Shown piece after piece: positions 1 through 6,426 of a stretch of 10,751 bases of DNA. The DNA is from DASVFB01 sp036380275 (GTDB taxonomy: Bacteria; Actinomycetota; Thermoleophilia; Gaiellales; Gaiellaceae), in the NCBI GenBank assembly GCA_036380275.1, contig DASVFB010000097.1:1-10751 (forward strand), written 5' to 3'. The first letter of the stretch is position 1. Every line of letters begins with the position of its first letter. The notes beneath the pieces are model-generated. The model was not told where the DNA came from and did no database searches. It saw nothing but the letters and a program-made list of their open reading frames with translations. The position numbers and the translations under genes were made by a program.

Positions 1-401
1 CCGAGCACCGGGAACGTGAAGCTGTGGATCCAGACGCCGAATCCGACAGGGATGGCCGCCGCCACGAACTGGCCGCCGAGCTTCTCCCACCAGCGCAGCC
101 CGCGAAAGTCGTCGATCGCGCCGACCGTCGTCGCGACCGCGGCGCCGATCAGCAAGCCGCGCATGTTGCGAGTGAGGTCGAGGAAGGCGAGCGCCGGAAC
201 GAAGATGCCGAGGAACAACGCGATGCCGCCGAGGCGCGGCACCGTGCGCGTGTTCGCGCGACGTCCCTCCCCGGGCCGGTCGACGACGCCGAGTAGGCGT
301 GCCATACCGCCGACCGCGGGCGTCAGGAGGACGACGATGAGCAGCGCGACGCCTAGGCCGTAGAAGACCTCGGGATTGGTGCGAAGCGCGTGGCCGATCA
401 T
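1..401 (-). CDS. wecA: WecA/TagO/MraY-like polyprenyl-phosphate sugar-1-phosphate transferase (partial)
   Basis: Only the N-terminal 133 residues are present; the gene runs off the left edge. Proteins of this family move a sugar-1-phosphate (often GlcNAc-1-P) from a UDP-sugar to undecaprenyl or decaprenyl phosphate at the inner membrane, starting cell-wall or surface polymer synthesis. Seen here: a first membrane segment at about residues 14-30, the RPGEGRRANTRTVPRLGG stretch (about 42-59) typical of the WecA/TagO branch, further hydrophobic segments at about 60-74 and 82-96, and the family's Asp pair in GAIDDF (D97, D98) used for Mg binding and catalysis. The ATG at 401 overlaps the upp stop by 4 bases (ATGA), so translation is probably coupled. 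In actinobacteria a wecA (rfe) gene commonly lies just before the atp operon, which I would expect beyond the edge. The exact sugar specificity cannot be read from this fragment. Confidence 0.85.
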   Translation of the reverse strand, partial: MIGHALRTNPEVFYGLGVALLIVVLLTPAVGGMARLLGVVDRPGEGRRANTRTVPRLGGIALFLGIFVPALAFLDLTRNMRGLLIGAAVATTVGAIDDFRGLRWWEKLGGQFVAAAIPVGFGVWIHSFTFPVL

Positions 402-1045
402 TTCGTCCCGTACAGGCGGTCGCCGGCGTCGCCGAGGCCGGGGACGATGTATCCGTGCTCGTTCAACCCTCTGTCGATTGCCGCGCACACGACGTGCACG
501 TCGGGATATTCGGCATGCACGCGCTCGATCCCCTCCGGCGCGGCGACGATGCAGACGAGGATCACGCTGCGCGCGCCGGCGTCCTTCACTTCCTTGATCG
601 CCGCGACGCTCGAGTTCCCGGTCGCGAGCATCGGGTCGAGCACGATCGCGTCGCGCTCGGCGAGGTCCGAGGGCAGCTTCACGTAGTACTCGACGGCTTC
701 GAGCGTTTCCTCGTCCCGGTAGAGGCCGATGAAGCCGACGCGCGCGCTCGAGATGAGCGAGAGCACGCCGTCGAGCATGCCGACGCCGGCCCGGAGGACG
801 GGGCAGACGGCGACCTTCTTGCCGGAGATGCGCGGAACCGTCGCTCGCTCGAGCGGCGTCTCGATCTCGACCTCTTCGATCGGGAAGTCCTTCGTCGCTT
901 CGTAGGTGAGCAGGAGCGTGACCTCGTCCACGAGCTTCCGGAAGTGCACCGTGGGCGTGTCCCGATCGCGCAGGTACGACAGCTTGTGCTGGACGAGCGG
1001 GTGGGTCACGTGCGTGAGCCGGCGGGTGGTTGTCCCGGCCGTCAC
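398..1045 (-). CDS. upp: Uracil phosphoribosyltransferase
   Basis: Makes UMP from uracil and PRPP in the cytoplasm (pyrimidine salvage). The protein carries the family hallmarks: HPLVQHKL near the N-terminus, TYEATKDF, the CPVLRAGVGMLDG block, the PRPP-binding loop DPMLATGNS (about 137-145), and the C-terminal uracil-binding signature GLNEHGYIVPGLGDAGDRLYGTK-like run ending at the stop. The start is uncertain. GTG at 1045 overlaps the glyA stop by 4 bases (GTGA) and gives 215 residues; GTG at 1009 gives 203 residues, only two residues ahead of HPLV. E. coli Upp has 208 residues, so length does not decide, and neither start has a clear ribosome binding site. I chose 1045 because the overlap matches other junctions here. 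The open frame extends further upstream, but that part lies in glyA and does not look like Upp. It is the middle gene of glyA-upp-wecA. Confidence 0.95.
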   Translation of the reverse strand: MTAGTTTRRLTHVTHPLVQHKLSYLRDRDTPTVHFRKLVDEVTLLLTYEATKDFPIEEVEIETPLERATVPRISGKKVAVCPVLRAGVGMLDGVLSLISSARVGFIGLYRDEETLEAVEYYVKLPSDLAERDAIVLDPMLATGNSSVAAIKEVKDAGARSVILVCIVAAPEGIERVHAEYPDVHVVCAAIDRGLNEHGYIVPGLGDAGDRLYGTK

Positions 1046-2334
1046 GCGACGTACGTGGTGAAGCCGCTGAAACCGGGGTAGAGAGGACGGTTCGCGCACA
1101 GGACCTCCGTGCGGGAGCGCAGGCCGTTCAGCTCGGTGTCTTGCTTCAGAGCGCCGACGATGATCCTGCCGACCTCGCGGAAGTCCTCCTCGTCGAAGCC
1201 GCGCATCGTCGCCGCCGGCGTCCCGATCCGCACACCGGACGCCACGGTCGGCGGCCGCTCGTCGAACGGAACCGTGTTCCGGTTCACCGTCAGCTTCACC
1301 TCGTGCAGCCGTTCCTCGGCGGCCTTGCCGGTCCACTCCGTCGAGCGCAGATCGAGCTGCAGGAGATGCGTGTCCGTGCCGCCGGTCAACACGTCGAGCC
1401 CGCCTTCGATCAGCGCCTCACAGAGCACGTCGGCGTTCACGCGGACCTGGCGCTGGTAGTCGCGGAACGCATCCGTCATCGCGATCTTGAAGCAGGTTGC
1501 CTTCGCGGCGATCGTGTGCTCGAGCGGCCCGCCCTGCATGCCCGGGAAGACAGCGCGGTCGACAGCCTGCGCATGCTCCTCACCGCAGAGGACGAATCCG
1601 CTGCGCGGCCCCGCCAGCGTCTTGTGCGTAGTCGATGTGACGAAGTCGCAGTCCTCGACGGGATTCGGATGCAGCCCGGCAGCGACGAGCCCCGCGTAGT
1701 GAGCCATGTCGCAGAGCAGGAGCGCACCCACCTCGTCCGCGATCTTCCGGAACTCCCACGTCTCGACGGTGCGCGGATACGCGCTGCCGCCGCAGACGAT
1801 CAGCTTCGGCCGGTTCTCCTTCGCAAGGCGCAGAACCTCCTCGTAGTCCACGAGGTTCGTCTCGCGCGAGACGCCGTAGTGGACGATCGAGTAGAGCCGG
1901 CCGGAGAAGTTCACCTTGAGGCCATGCGTGAGGTGTCCGCCGTGCGCGAGCTCGAGCGAGAGGATCGTGTCGCCCGGCTGCAGCGCCGCCATGTACACCG
2001 CCATGTTCGTCTGCGCGCCCGCGTGTGGCTGGACGTTCGCGTGCTCTGCGCCGAACAGCTGTTTCGCGCGATCGATCGCGGTTTGCTCGATCTCGTCGAC
2101 GATCTCGCAGCCGCCGTAGTAGCGCTTGCCTGGGTACCCCTCCGCGTACTTGTTCGTCGGAACCGACCCGACCGCCTCGAGGATCGACGGCCACGTGAAG
2201 TTCTCGGAGGCGATCAGCTCGATCTGGCCGCGCTGCCGCGCGAGCTCTTTGCCGAGCAGCTCCGCGATCTTCGGATCGACCTCGGCGAGGCCGGCGGTCG
2301 TGAGGTGTTGGAACGTCTCGTGGGCGACGGCCAT
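1042..2334 (-). CDS. glyA: Serine hydroxymethyltransferase
   Basis: PLP enzyme that interconverts serine plus tetrahydrofolate with glycine plus 5,10-methylene-tetrahydrofolate, the main source of one-carbon units for thymidylate, purines and methionine. The 430-residue length is close to the family norm. Visible signatures are LIASENFTWPSILEAVGS (about 40-57), TNKYAEGYPGKRYYGG (60-75), the HAGAQTN segment (104-110), CDMAHYAGL (208-216) and the PLP-binding motif VTSTTHKTLAGPRSG with Schiff-base lysine K238. The ATG at 2334 has the strongest ribosome binding site in the window, AAAGGAG with a 7-base spacer, fitting a gene that starts its own transcript. It is first in a glyA-upp-wecA unit and is divergent from the protease gene. 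Glycine and one-carbon supply next to uracil salvage makes a nucleotide-related pairing also seen in other Gram-positive bacteria. Confidence 0.98.
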   Translation of the reverse strand: MAVAHETFQHLTTAGLAEVDPKIAELLGKELARQRGQIELIASENFTWPSILEAVGSVPTNKYAEGYPGKRYYGGCEIVDEIEQTAIDRAKQLFGAEHANVQPHAGAQTNMAVYMAALQPGDTILSLELAHGGHLTHGLKVNFSGRLYSIVHYGVSRETNLVDYEEVLRLAKENRPKLIVCGGSAYPRTVETWEFRKIADEVGALLLCDMAHYAGLVAAGLHPNPVEDCDFVTSTTHKTLAGPRSGFVLCGEEHAQAVDRAVFPGMQGGPLEHTIAAKATCFKIAMTDAFRDYQRQVRVNADVLCEALIEGGLDVLTGGTDTHLLQLDLRSTEWTGKAAEERLHEVKLTVNRNTVPFDERPPTVASGVRIGTPAATMRGFDEEDFREVGRIIVGALKQDTELNGLRSRTEVLCANRPLYPGFSGFTTYVA

Positions 2335-2420
2335 GAACGGGCTCCTTTCGGCGGATACCGGACGGATGGTACTCGGGTCGACGGTGGGCGTTTCCTCGCC
2401 TCCAGAAGTGACATCATCAT
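2335..2420. promoter_or_regulatory. Divergent intergenic region glyA / S8 protease
   Basis: These 86 bases separate the two divergent starts and must hold, or overlap, the promoters for both. On the minus strand a TACCAT (2366-2371) fits the loose actinobacterial -10 pattern TAnnnT, about 30 bases before the glyA start. Eighteen bases further upstream lies GGAAAC (2390-2395), which is not a good housekeeping -35. On the plus strand I find no convincing promoter or ribosome binding site before the protease GTG. No strong palindrome is present. The promoter assignment is a guess from short motifs. Confidence 0.25.
2342..2348 (-). promoter_or_regulatory. Ribosome binding site of glyA
   Basis: AAAGGAG-type match to the 16S rRNA tail on the minus strand, 7 bases before the glyA ATG at 2334. 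It fixes this start; few other genes in the window have a site this good. Confidence 0.8.
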
Positions 2421-4037
2421 GTGGTGAGGACCCGCCTCGCTGGTGTGGTCACGCTCGTCGGCCTCACCTGGATGTCGCATGCCGCGGCAGCGCCAACCGC
2501 GGCCCTTCCCGTTCGTCTCCACGCGCAAGGCGCGGCGTACTCCGTCCAGCGCATCGTCGTCCGCGCGCGCCCAGGCATCCAGACCGAACGTCTGCGCGAC
2601 GACCTCGCGGCCCGAGGCCTGTCGCTCGGCGCACACATTCCGCACACGCGGCTCTTCATCGTGCTCACGCATGGAAAGCGCCCGTCCGCGGCGATCAACT
2701 CGCTCGCCGGCGAGCCCACGCTTGCCGCCGCGATGCCGGACTACGTCCGGCACGCCTTCGAGGTCCCGAACGATCCGTACTTCGAAACGGCCGAGCGTTA
2801 CCTGACGACGGTTCGCCTACCGCAGGCGTGGGATCTCAGCCACGGCTCGGCGGGAATGGTCATCGGTGTCGTCGACACGGGCGTGACGTCCGTCCAGGAC
2901 CTCGCAACGCAGGTTCTTCCGGGACGGAACTTCGTCGCGGGCAACGCCGACGCGCACGACGACTCGAGCATCGGTCACGGAACACTCGTCGCCGGCGTCG
3001 CCGCGGCGACGACGAACAACGGGATCGGCATCGCCGGCGTCGCGTGGAACTCGAGCGTCCTGCCGGTCAAGGTGCTGGACGCCCGCGGCTTCGGCACGGA
3101 CTCTCAGGTCGTCGCAGGCATCGTGTGGGCGGTCGATCACGGCGCAAGGGTGATCAATCTGTCACTCGGCGGGACAAGCCCCGGCCAGGCTCTCTGCGAT
3201 GCCGTGAGCTACGCCGATTCGCACGCGACGCTCGTCGTCGCTTCGGCCGGCAACGGAGGCGACGCGACGACGGTCTACCCGGCCGCGTGCCCGGGCGCCG
3301 TTGCGGTGTCCGCAACAGACACAAACGGCGACCTCGCATATTTCTCGAGCTTCGGCTCGTGGGTAAGCGTCGCGGCGCCGGGTGTGGGGATCCTCTCGAC
3401 ACGCGGCGACAACTCGTACGGCAGTGCGAGTGGAACCTCATTCTCGGCGCCGATGGTCTCCGCCGTTGCGGCGCTCGTGCTCGCACAACATCCCGACTGG
3501 AGCCCGAGCCGCGTGGCGACGCAACTCGAGGACACGGCGCAGGATCGCGGCGTGTCGGGTGTCGACCCCTACTACGGACACGGTCTCCTCGATGCCTACG
3601 CAGCGCTCGGCGGAACGGCGCAGGACGCGGCGCCCCTACCGAGCCGCGACCCGATGGAGCCGAACGACACCCAGGCGCAGGCAAGCACGCTGTTCGGGCG
3701 TGTGACCGCGACGATCTCTCCGGAGGCCGACGTCGACTGGTACCTCGCCAGGATCCGCTGGCCGTGCATCCTCTCGCTCGAGATCGAGGGGCCGCGCGCC
3801 GACCCGAGCGTCGGCCCGAACTTCCGCCCCCTCTTGGAACTCTACGACGAGGACCAGGACCTACTCACGCAGCGTGTCGACGCCGGAGCGGGTCAGCGCA
3901 CGCGCATCGCCGCGCCGGTCCCTGCCGGCCGGTACTACCTTCGCGTCGCGAACCGCGGCGCGTCCCGCAGCCCTGGAACGTACTCGGTCAAGGTGAGTAC
4001 TGTCCGCCTCCACCGCGTCCTGAAGCTGATGCCTTAA
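2421..4037 (+). CDS. Secreted subtilisin-like serine protease (S8) with C-terminal PPC-type domain
   Basis: A 538-residue exported peptidase. Residues 1-24 look like a signal peptide (Arg near the start, hydrophobic LAGVVTLVGLTWMSH, then AAAAPTA). Residues about 40-112 resemble an inhibitor-type propeptide. The S8 domain spans about 118-396 and opens with the familiar NDPYF...LPQAWDLS. The catalytic triad is Asp152 (GVVDTGV), His186 (GHGTLVAGV) and Ser340 (GTSFSAPM), with the oxyanion Asn278 in SAGNGG. After a Pro/Asp-rich joint (DPMEPNDT, 410-416), residues about 417-526 read like a bacterial pre-peptidase C-terminal domain (VDWYLARI..., PAGRYYLRVAN, GTYSVKV), usually associated with secreted enzymes. 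Start is GTG at 2421 or the next codon at 2424; neither has a good ribosome binding site. The gene lies against the direction of all neighbours except the right-edge gene and shares its stop TTAA with sua5. Substrate unknown. Confidence 0.93.
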   Translation: MVRTRLAGVVTLVGLTWMSHAAAAPTAALPVRLHAQGAAYSVQRIVVRARPGIQTERLRDDLAARGLSLGAHIPHTRLFIVLTHGKRPSAAINSLAGEPTLAAAMPDYVRHAFEVPNDPYFETAERYLTTVRLPQAWDLSHGSAGMVIGVVDTGVTSVQDLATQVLPGRNFVAGNADAHDDSSIGHGTLVAGVAAATTNNGIGIAGVAWNSSVLPVKVLDARGFGTDSQVVAGIVWAVDHGARVINLSLGGTSPGQALCDAVSYADSHATLVVASAGNGGDATTVYPAACPGAVAVSATDTNGDLAYFSSFGSWVSVAAPGVGILSTRGDNSYGSASGTSFSAPMVSAVAALVLAQHPDWSPSRVATQLEDTAQDRGVSGVDPYYGHGLLDAYAALGGTAQDAAPLPSRDPMEPNDTQAQASTLFGRVTATISPEADVDWYLARIRWPCILSLEIEGPRADPSVGPNFRPLLELYDEDQDLLTQRVDAGAGQRTRIAAPVPAGRYYLRVANRGASRSPGTYSVKVSTVRLHRVLKLMP

Positions 4038-4633
4038 GCAATCGCGGCGAGCGCGCGCTCGATCGCCTCGCCGCCGCTCGCCGCGCCCTCCCGAAGGACG
4101 CGCGGCTCCGGGCCGGTGAAGTCGAGCACGGTCGACGGCAGGCCCGCCAGCTTGCCGCCGTCGAGAACGACCGCGGCCCCCTTCCGGAACTCCTCGGGGA
4201 CGTCCTCGAGCCGCGCCGGATCCGGGCCTCCTGTGCGGTTGGCGCTGGTCGCCGCGAGCGCGCTCACCCGCCCGAGGAGCTCGGCGCTCGGCTCAGGAAG
4301 CTCAGTGACGCGGACGCCGATCGTGTCGTAGTTCTTCCCCGTCAACCATCTGTAGCGCCGCGCCGGATTGGGGAGGACGAGCGTGTACGGACCGGGAAGC
4401 AGCGCTCGCGCGATCACGCCTGCGCGACCACGCAGCTCCGGCACGAGCTCGAACAGCATGTCGATGTCGGGTGCGATGAGCGCCGTCGGCTGCGTCAATA
4501 GCCGATGCTTCAGCCGGTACAGATTCCGCACCGCATCCTCATGGAGCGCGCTCGTCCCGAGGCCGTAGACGGTGTCGGCCGGAAAGACGATCACCTTTCC
4601 ACGCTGGATCGCGTCGACGGCCTGGTCGATCAC
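4034..4633 (-). CDS. L-threonylcarbamoyladenylate synthase (Sua5/YwlC/TsaC family)
   Basis: Catalyses formation of threonylcarbamoyl-AMP from threonine, bicarbonate and ATP, the first step of the t6A modification at position 37 of ANN-decoding tRNAs. At 199 residues it is the short form: the YrdC-type catalytic domain without the C-terminal Sua5 domain. Motifs seen: FPADTVYGLG (17-26), YRLKHR with the K42-x-R44 pair, LLPGPYTLVL (78-87), IGVRV (105-109), SANRTGG with S130-A-N132, STVLDF (167-172) and LREGA (180-184). The GTG start at 4633 overlaps the stop of the upstream hydrolase by 4 bases (GTGA). It ends the long minus-strand operon, and its stop codon shares the TTAA at 4034-4037 with the convergent protease gene. 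Synteny with prfA and prmC is widespread in bacteria, so the assignment is firm; tsaC, sua5 and ywlC are all used as names. Confidence 0.95.
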   Translation of the reverse strand: MIDQAVDAIQRGKVIVFPADTVYGLGTSALHEDAVRNLYRLKHRLLTQPTALIAPDIDMLFELVPELRGRAGVIARALLPGPYTLVLPNPARRYRWLTGKNYDTIGVRVTELPEPSAELLGRVSALAATSANRTGGPDPARLEDVPEEFRKGAAVVLDGGKLAGLPSTVLDFTGPEPRVLREGAASGGEAIERALAAIA

Positions 4634-5472
4634 GCCAGGAAACTCGTCACCGTCCGGCGAAACGCGTCCGGCTGCTCGATGAAGGTGAAATGGCCGCAGT
4701 CTTCGAGCACGGCCCGTTCGGAGCCGCGGATGCCCCCTGCGATGTCATCCGCGCAGGCAGGCCCGCAGATGAAGTCGTAGACGCCGGTGATCACCAGCGT
4801 CGGCGCCTCGATGTGCTCGAGCTCCGGACGCATGTCCCACTCCTCGATGCCCTCGTTGAACACCTTGAGCGCATCCGGATTCGCAAGCTCGGGGACGATG
4901 AATTCGTCGACGTACCTTTGCGCGCGATTGTCGAACGTCGCGAAGTACATCGGCCAGAACCGGCGTGTGATCTCCCGCAGCTCGGCCTCGGTCTCGTATT
5001 CGCCTGCGTCTTCCTGTTCGAGCGCCCGCTGCGCGTCGTCGTACCAGGGCTCGTTCCGGTGACGAGCCTTGAGCTCGTCCATCTCTTCCGGGTGGAGCCT
5101 GACGATCGTGTCCGCGGCCACCAGCCTGCGCGTGCGCGTCGGGTGTTTCGCCGCGTACCCCATCGCCACGACGCCGCCGTGCGAGTGCCCGAGCAGGTTG
5201 AGCTGCTCCTCGCCGAGGTGCACGCGCAGCTCCTCCACGTCGGCCACGTAGTCGGAGGTCGTGTAAGCGCGCGCGTCCTCCGGCGCCGACGACCCAGCGG
5301 TGCCGCGCGGGTCGAGCAAGATGAGAGTGAACGACTCGCCGAGGCCGCCGACGTCGGCGAGATAACGCGACGAGAACCCAGGGCCGCCGGGATGGCACAC
5401 GAGCACCGGCCCGCTGCCTTCGCGGCCGTAGGTCAACGTACGCCCGTCCTGCGTGTGGAACGACTCGGTCAC
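4630..5472 (-). CDS. Alpha/beta hydrolase, proline iminopeptidase-like (S33-type)
   Basis: A 280-residue cytoplasmic hydrolase with no signal peptide. The oxyanion segment HPGGPG (27-32) is the variant typical of proline iminopeptidase-like S33 enzymes. The nucleophile elbow is GHSHGG with Ser97. Candidate acid is Asp233 in ITGVYDFICGPA and the general base is His261 in CGHFTFIEQPDAF. Between about 130 and 210 lies a charged, mostly helical insertion that would form the lid. GTG at 5472 overlaps the prmC stop by 4 bases, and its own stop overlaps the sua5 start by 4 bases, so it is translationally coupled on both sides. The real substrate (N-terminal proline peptides, an ester or a lactone) cannot be told from the sequence. 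A role linked to translation is suggested only by its position. Confidence 0.9.
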   Translation of the reverse strand: MTESFHTQDGRTLTYGREGSGPVLVCHPGGPGFSSRYLADVGGLGESFTLILLDPRGTAGSSAPEDARAYTTSDYVADVEELRVHLGEEQLNLLGHSHGGVVAMGYAAKHPTRTRRLVAADTIVRLHPEEMDELKARHRNEPWYDDAQRALEQEDAGEYETEAELREITRRFWPMYFATFDNRAQRYVDEFIVPELANPDALKVFNEGIEEWDMRPELEHIEAPTLVITGVYDFICGPACADDIAGGIRGSERAVLEDCGHFTFIEQPDAFRRTVTSFLA

Positions 5473-6296
5473 GACCTCTTCTTTCCGACGACGACGCGAT
5501 CTCTGCCCGCGAGATCCGGAACGATCCTAACCTCGTACCCGAGCGATGCGAGCATCTCGCCGGTCTCCTTCGCGTGCGCCGCGTGCGCCTCGAGCACGAG
5601 CGGCGCACCCGGGAGCAGCACGTCGCGCGCTTGGCGCGCGAGCTCCTCCGCCTGTCCCTCGTCGACGAGCGCCTGACGTGGCTCCCAGTCGCGCACCTCT
5701 GGTTCGAGCGAGTCGATCTCGTCCGCCAGGACGTAGGGAGGGTTGGAGACGACGAGGTCGAACGGCCCGGGCGGGAGGCCGCGCCGCAGGTCCTGGTGCA
5801 CGAGCTCGACGCTCAGCCCGGTTGTCTTCGCGTTCTCGCGGGCGAGCTCGAGCGCGTCGAGCGACGCGTCCATGGCGACGACCTCTGCACCTTCGAGTTC
5901 GTCCGCGAGCGCGAGAGCGATCGCGCCTGTTCCCGTCCCGACGTCGAGCACGCGGGAACTTGCCGACTCACGGAGGAGCTCGAGGCATACCTCGACGACG
6001 GTCTCCGTCTCGGGGCGCGGCACAAGCGCGCGGGCGTCGCAGTGCAGCGTCAAACCGCGAAATCCCCACTCGCCGAGGACGTAGGCGAGCGGCTCGCGGG
6101 CTGCGCGCCTCTGGACGAGCGGCCAGACGGATGCGTCGTCGACGTCGTGGCTCCCGACCGCCAACTCGGATCGCTTGACGCCGAGGACGTCCGCGACGAT
6201 CCACTCGGCGTCCGTTCGCGCCGTCTCGATTCCGTGCTCTGCGAGCAGCGCGGCCGCGCGCTCGACGATCACTCGAGCGCGCAGCGCTCGGTTCAC
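5469..6296 (-). CDS. prmC: Peptide chain release factor N5-glutamine methyltransferase
   Basis: Methylates the Gln of the GGQ motif in release factors using S-adenosylmethionine, improving peptide release. From GTG 6296 it has 275 residues, normal for PrmC/HemK. The N-terminal helical domain covers about 1-80, followed by LVPRPETE (about 92-99), the SAM-binding LDVGTGTGAIALALA (about 117-131), an acidic residue ending a strand at AMDASLDALELA, and the catalytic NPPY (185-188). The reading frame stays open to an ATG at 6368, but the extra 24 residues have no family likeness and would include half of the palindrome. GAAGGA lies 4 bases before GTG 6296, which also favours the shorter start. It follows prfA, its substrate's gene, after a 130-base gap, and its stop overlaps the hydrolase start (GTGA). 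Confidence 0.96.
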   Translation of the reverse strand: MNRALRARVIVERAAALLAEHGIETARTDAEWIVADVLGVKRSELAVGSHDVDDASVWPLVQRRAAREPLAYVLGEWGFRGLTLHCDARALVPRPETETVVEVCLELLRESASSRVLDVGTGTGAIALALADELEGAEVVAMDASLDALELARENAKTTGLSVELVHQDLRRGLPPGPFDLVVSNPPYVLADEIDSLEPEVRDWEPRQALVDEGQAEELARQARDVLLPGAPLVLEAHAAHAKETGEMLASLGYEVRIVPDLAGRDRVVVGKKRS

Positions 6297-6300
6297 GCTG

Positions 6301-6306
6301 TCCTTC
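6301..6306 (-). promoter_or_regulatory. Ribosome binding site of prmC
   Basis: GAAGGA on the minus strand, 4 bases before GTG 6296. The spacing is slightly short, but it supports this start over the ATG at 6368. Confidence 0.5.
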
Positions 6307-6338
6307 GTCGTCGGGGTGCGATGGGCGAGTGCGGTGCA

Positions 6339-6390
6339 AGGACGCAGGCAACGCTCGTATGCGGGCATACGAGCGTTGCCGAGGACGCAG
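6339..6390. repeat. 9-bp direct repeats flanking the palindrome
   Basis: AGGACGCAG occurs at 6339-6347 and again at 6382-6390, exactly bracketing the inverted repeat (the left copy shares its last base with the left arm). The arrangement of direct repeat, palindrome, direct repeat resembles a target-site duplication around a tiny palindromic element. Nine bases could also match by chance or arise from local duplication. Confidence 0.55.
6347..6380. repeat. Perfect 16-bp-arm inverted repeat between prfA and prmC
   Basis: Left arm GGCAACGCTCGTATGC (6347-6362), two-base centre GG, right arm GCATACGAGCGTTGCC (6365-6380), with no mismatch. In the minus-strand transcript it would fold into a stem of about 15 bp with a 4-base loop. 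No T-run follows on the minus strand (TGCGTCCTTGC comes next), so it is not a classic intrinsic terminator, though actinobacterial hairpins without a U-tract have been proposed as terminators. It lies 47 bases after the prfA stop and 50 bases before the prmC start. It could be a terminator or attenuator, an RNA-stability element, a protein-binding palindrome, or a small dispersed repeat. Confidence 0.85.
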
Positions 6391-6426
6391 CAGCGCGCCG
6401 CCCAGCGCGGCCCGACGGCACAAGCG

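Noticed and set aside
1030..2427. 465-codon plus-strand frame opposite glyA
   Set aside because: It is antisense to a highly conserved gene and has no motif of its own; expected from high G+C at third positions.
2126..4501. Very long plus-strand open frame across glyA, the protease and sua5
   Set aside because: It is an Arg/Pro/Ala-rich shadow in a GC-rich region, out of frame with the protease, and has no recognisable domain.
6297..6368. Upstream ATG extension of prmC by 24 residues
   Set aside because: The extension runs through the palindrome, has no PrmC likeness, and the shorter GTG start has GAAGGA before it.
6347..6380. Classic rho-independent terminator
   Set aside because: No T-run follows the stem on the minus strand or on the plus strand, so the classic form is not met; other roles are kept open.
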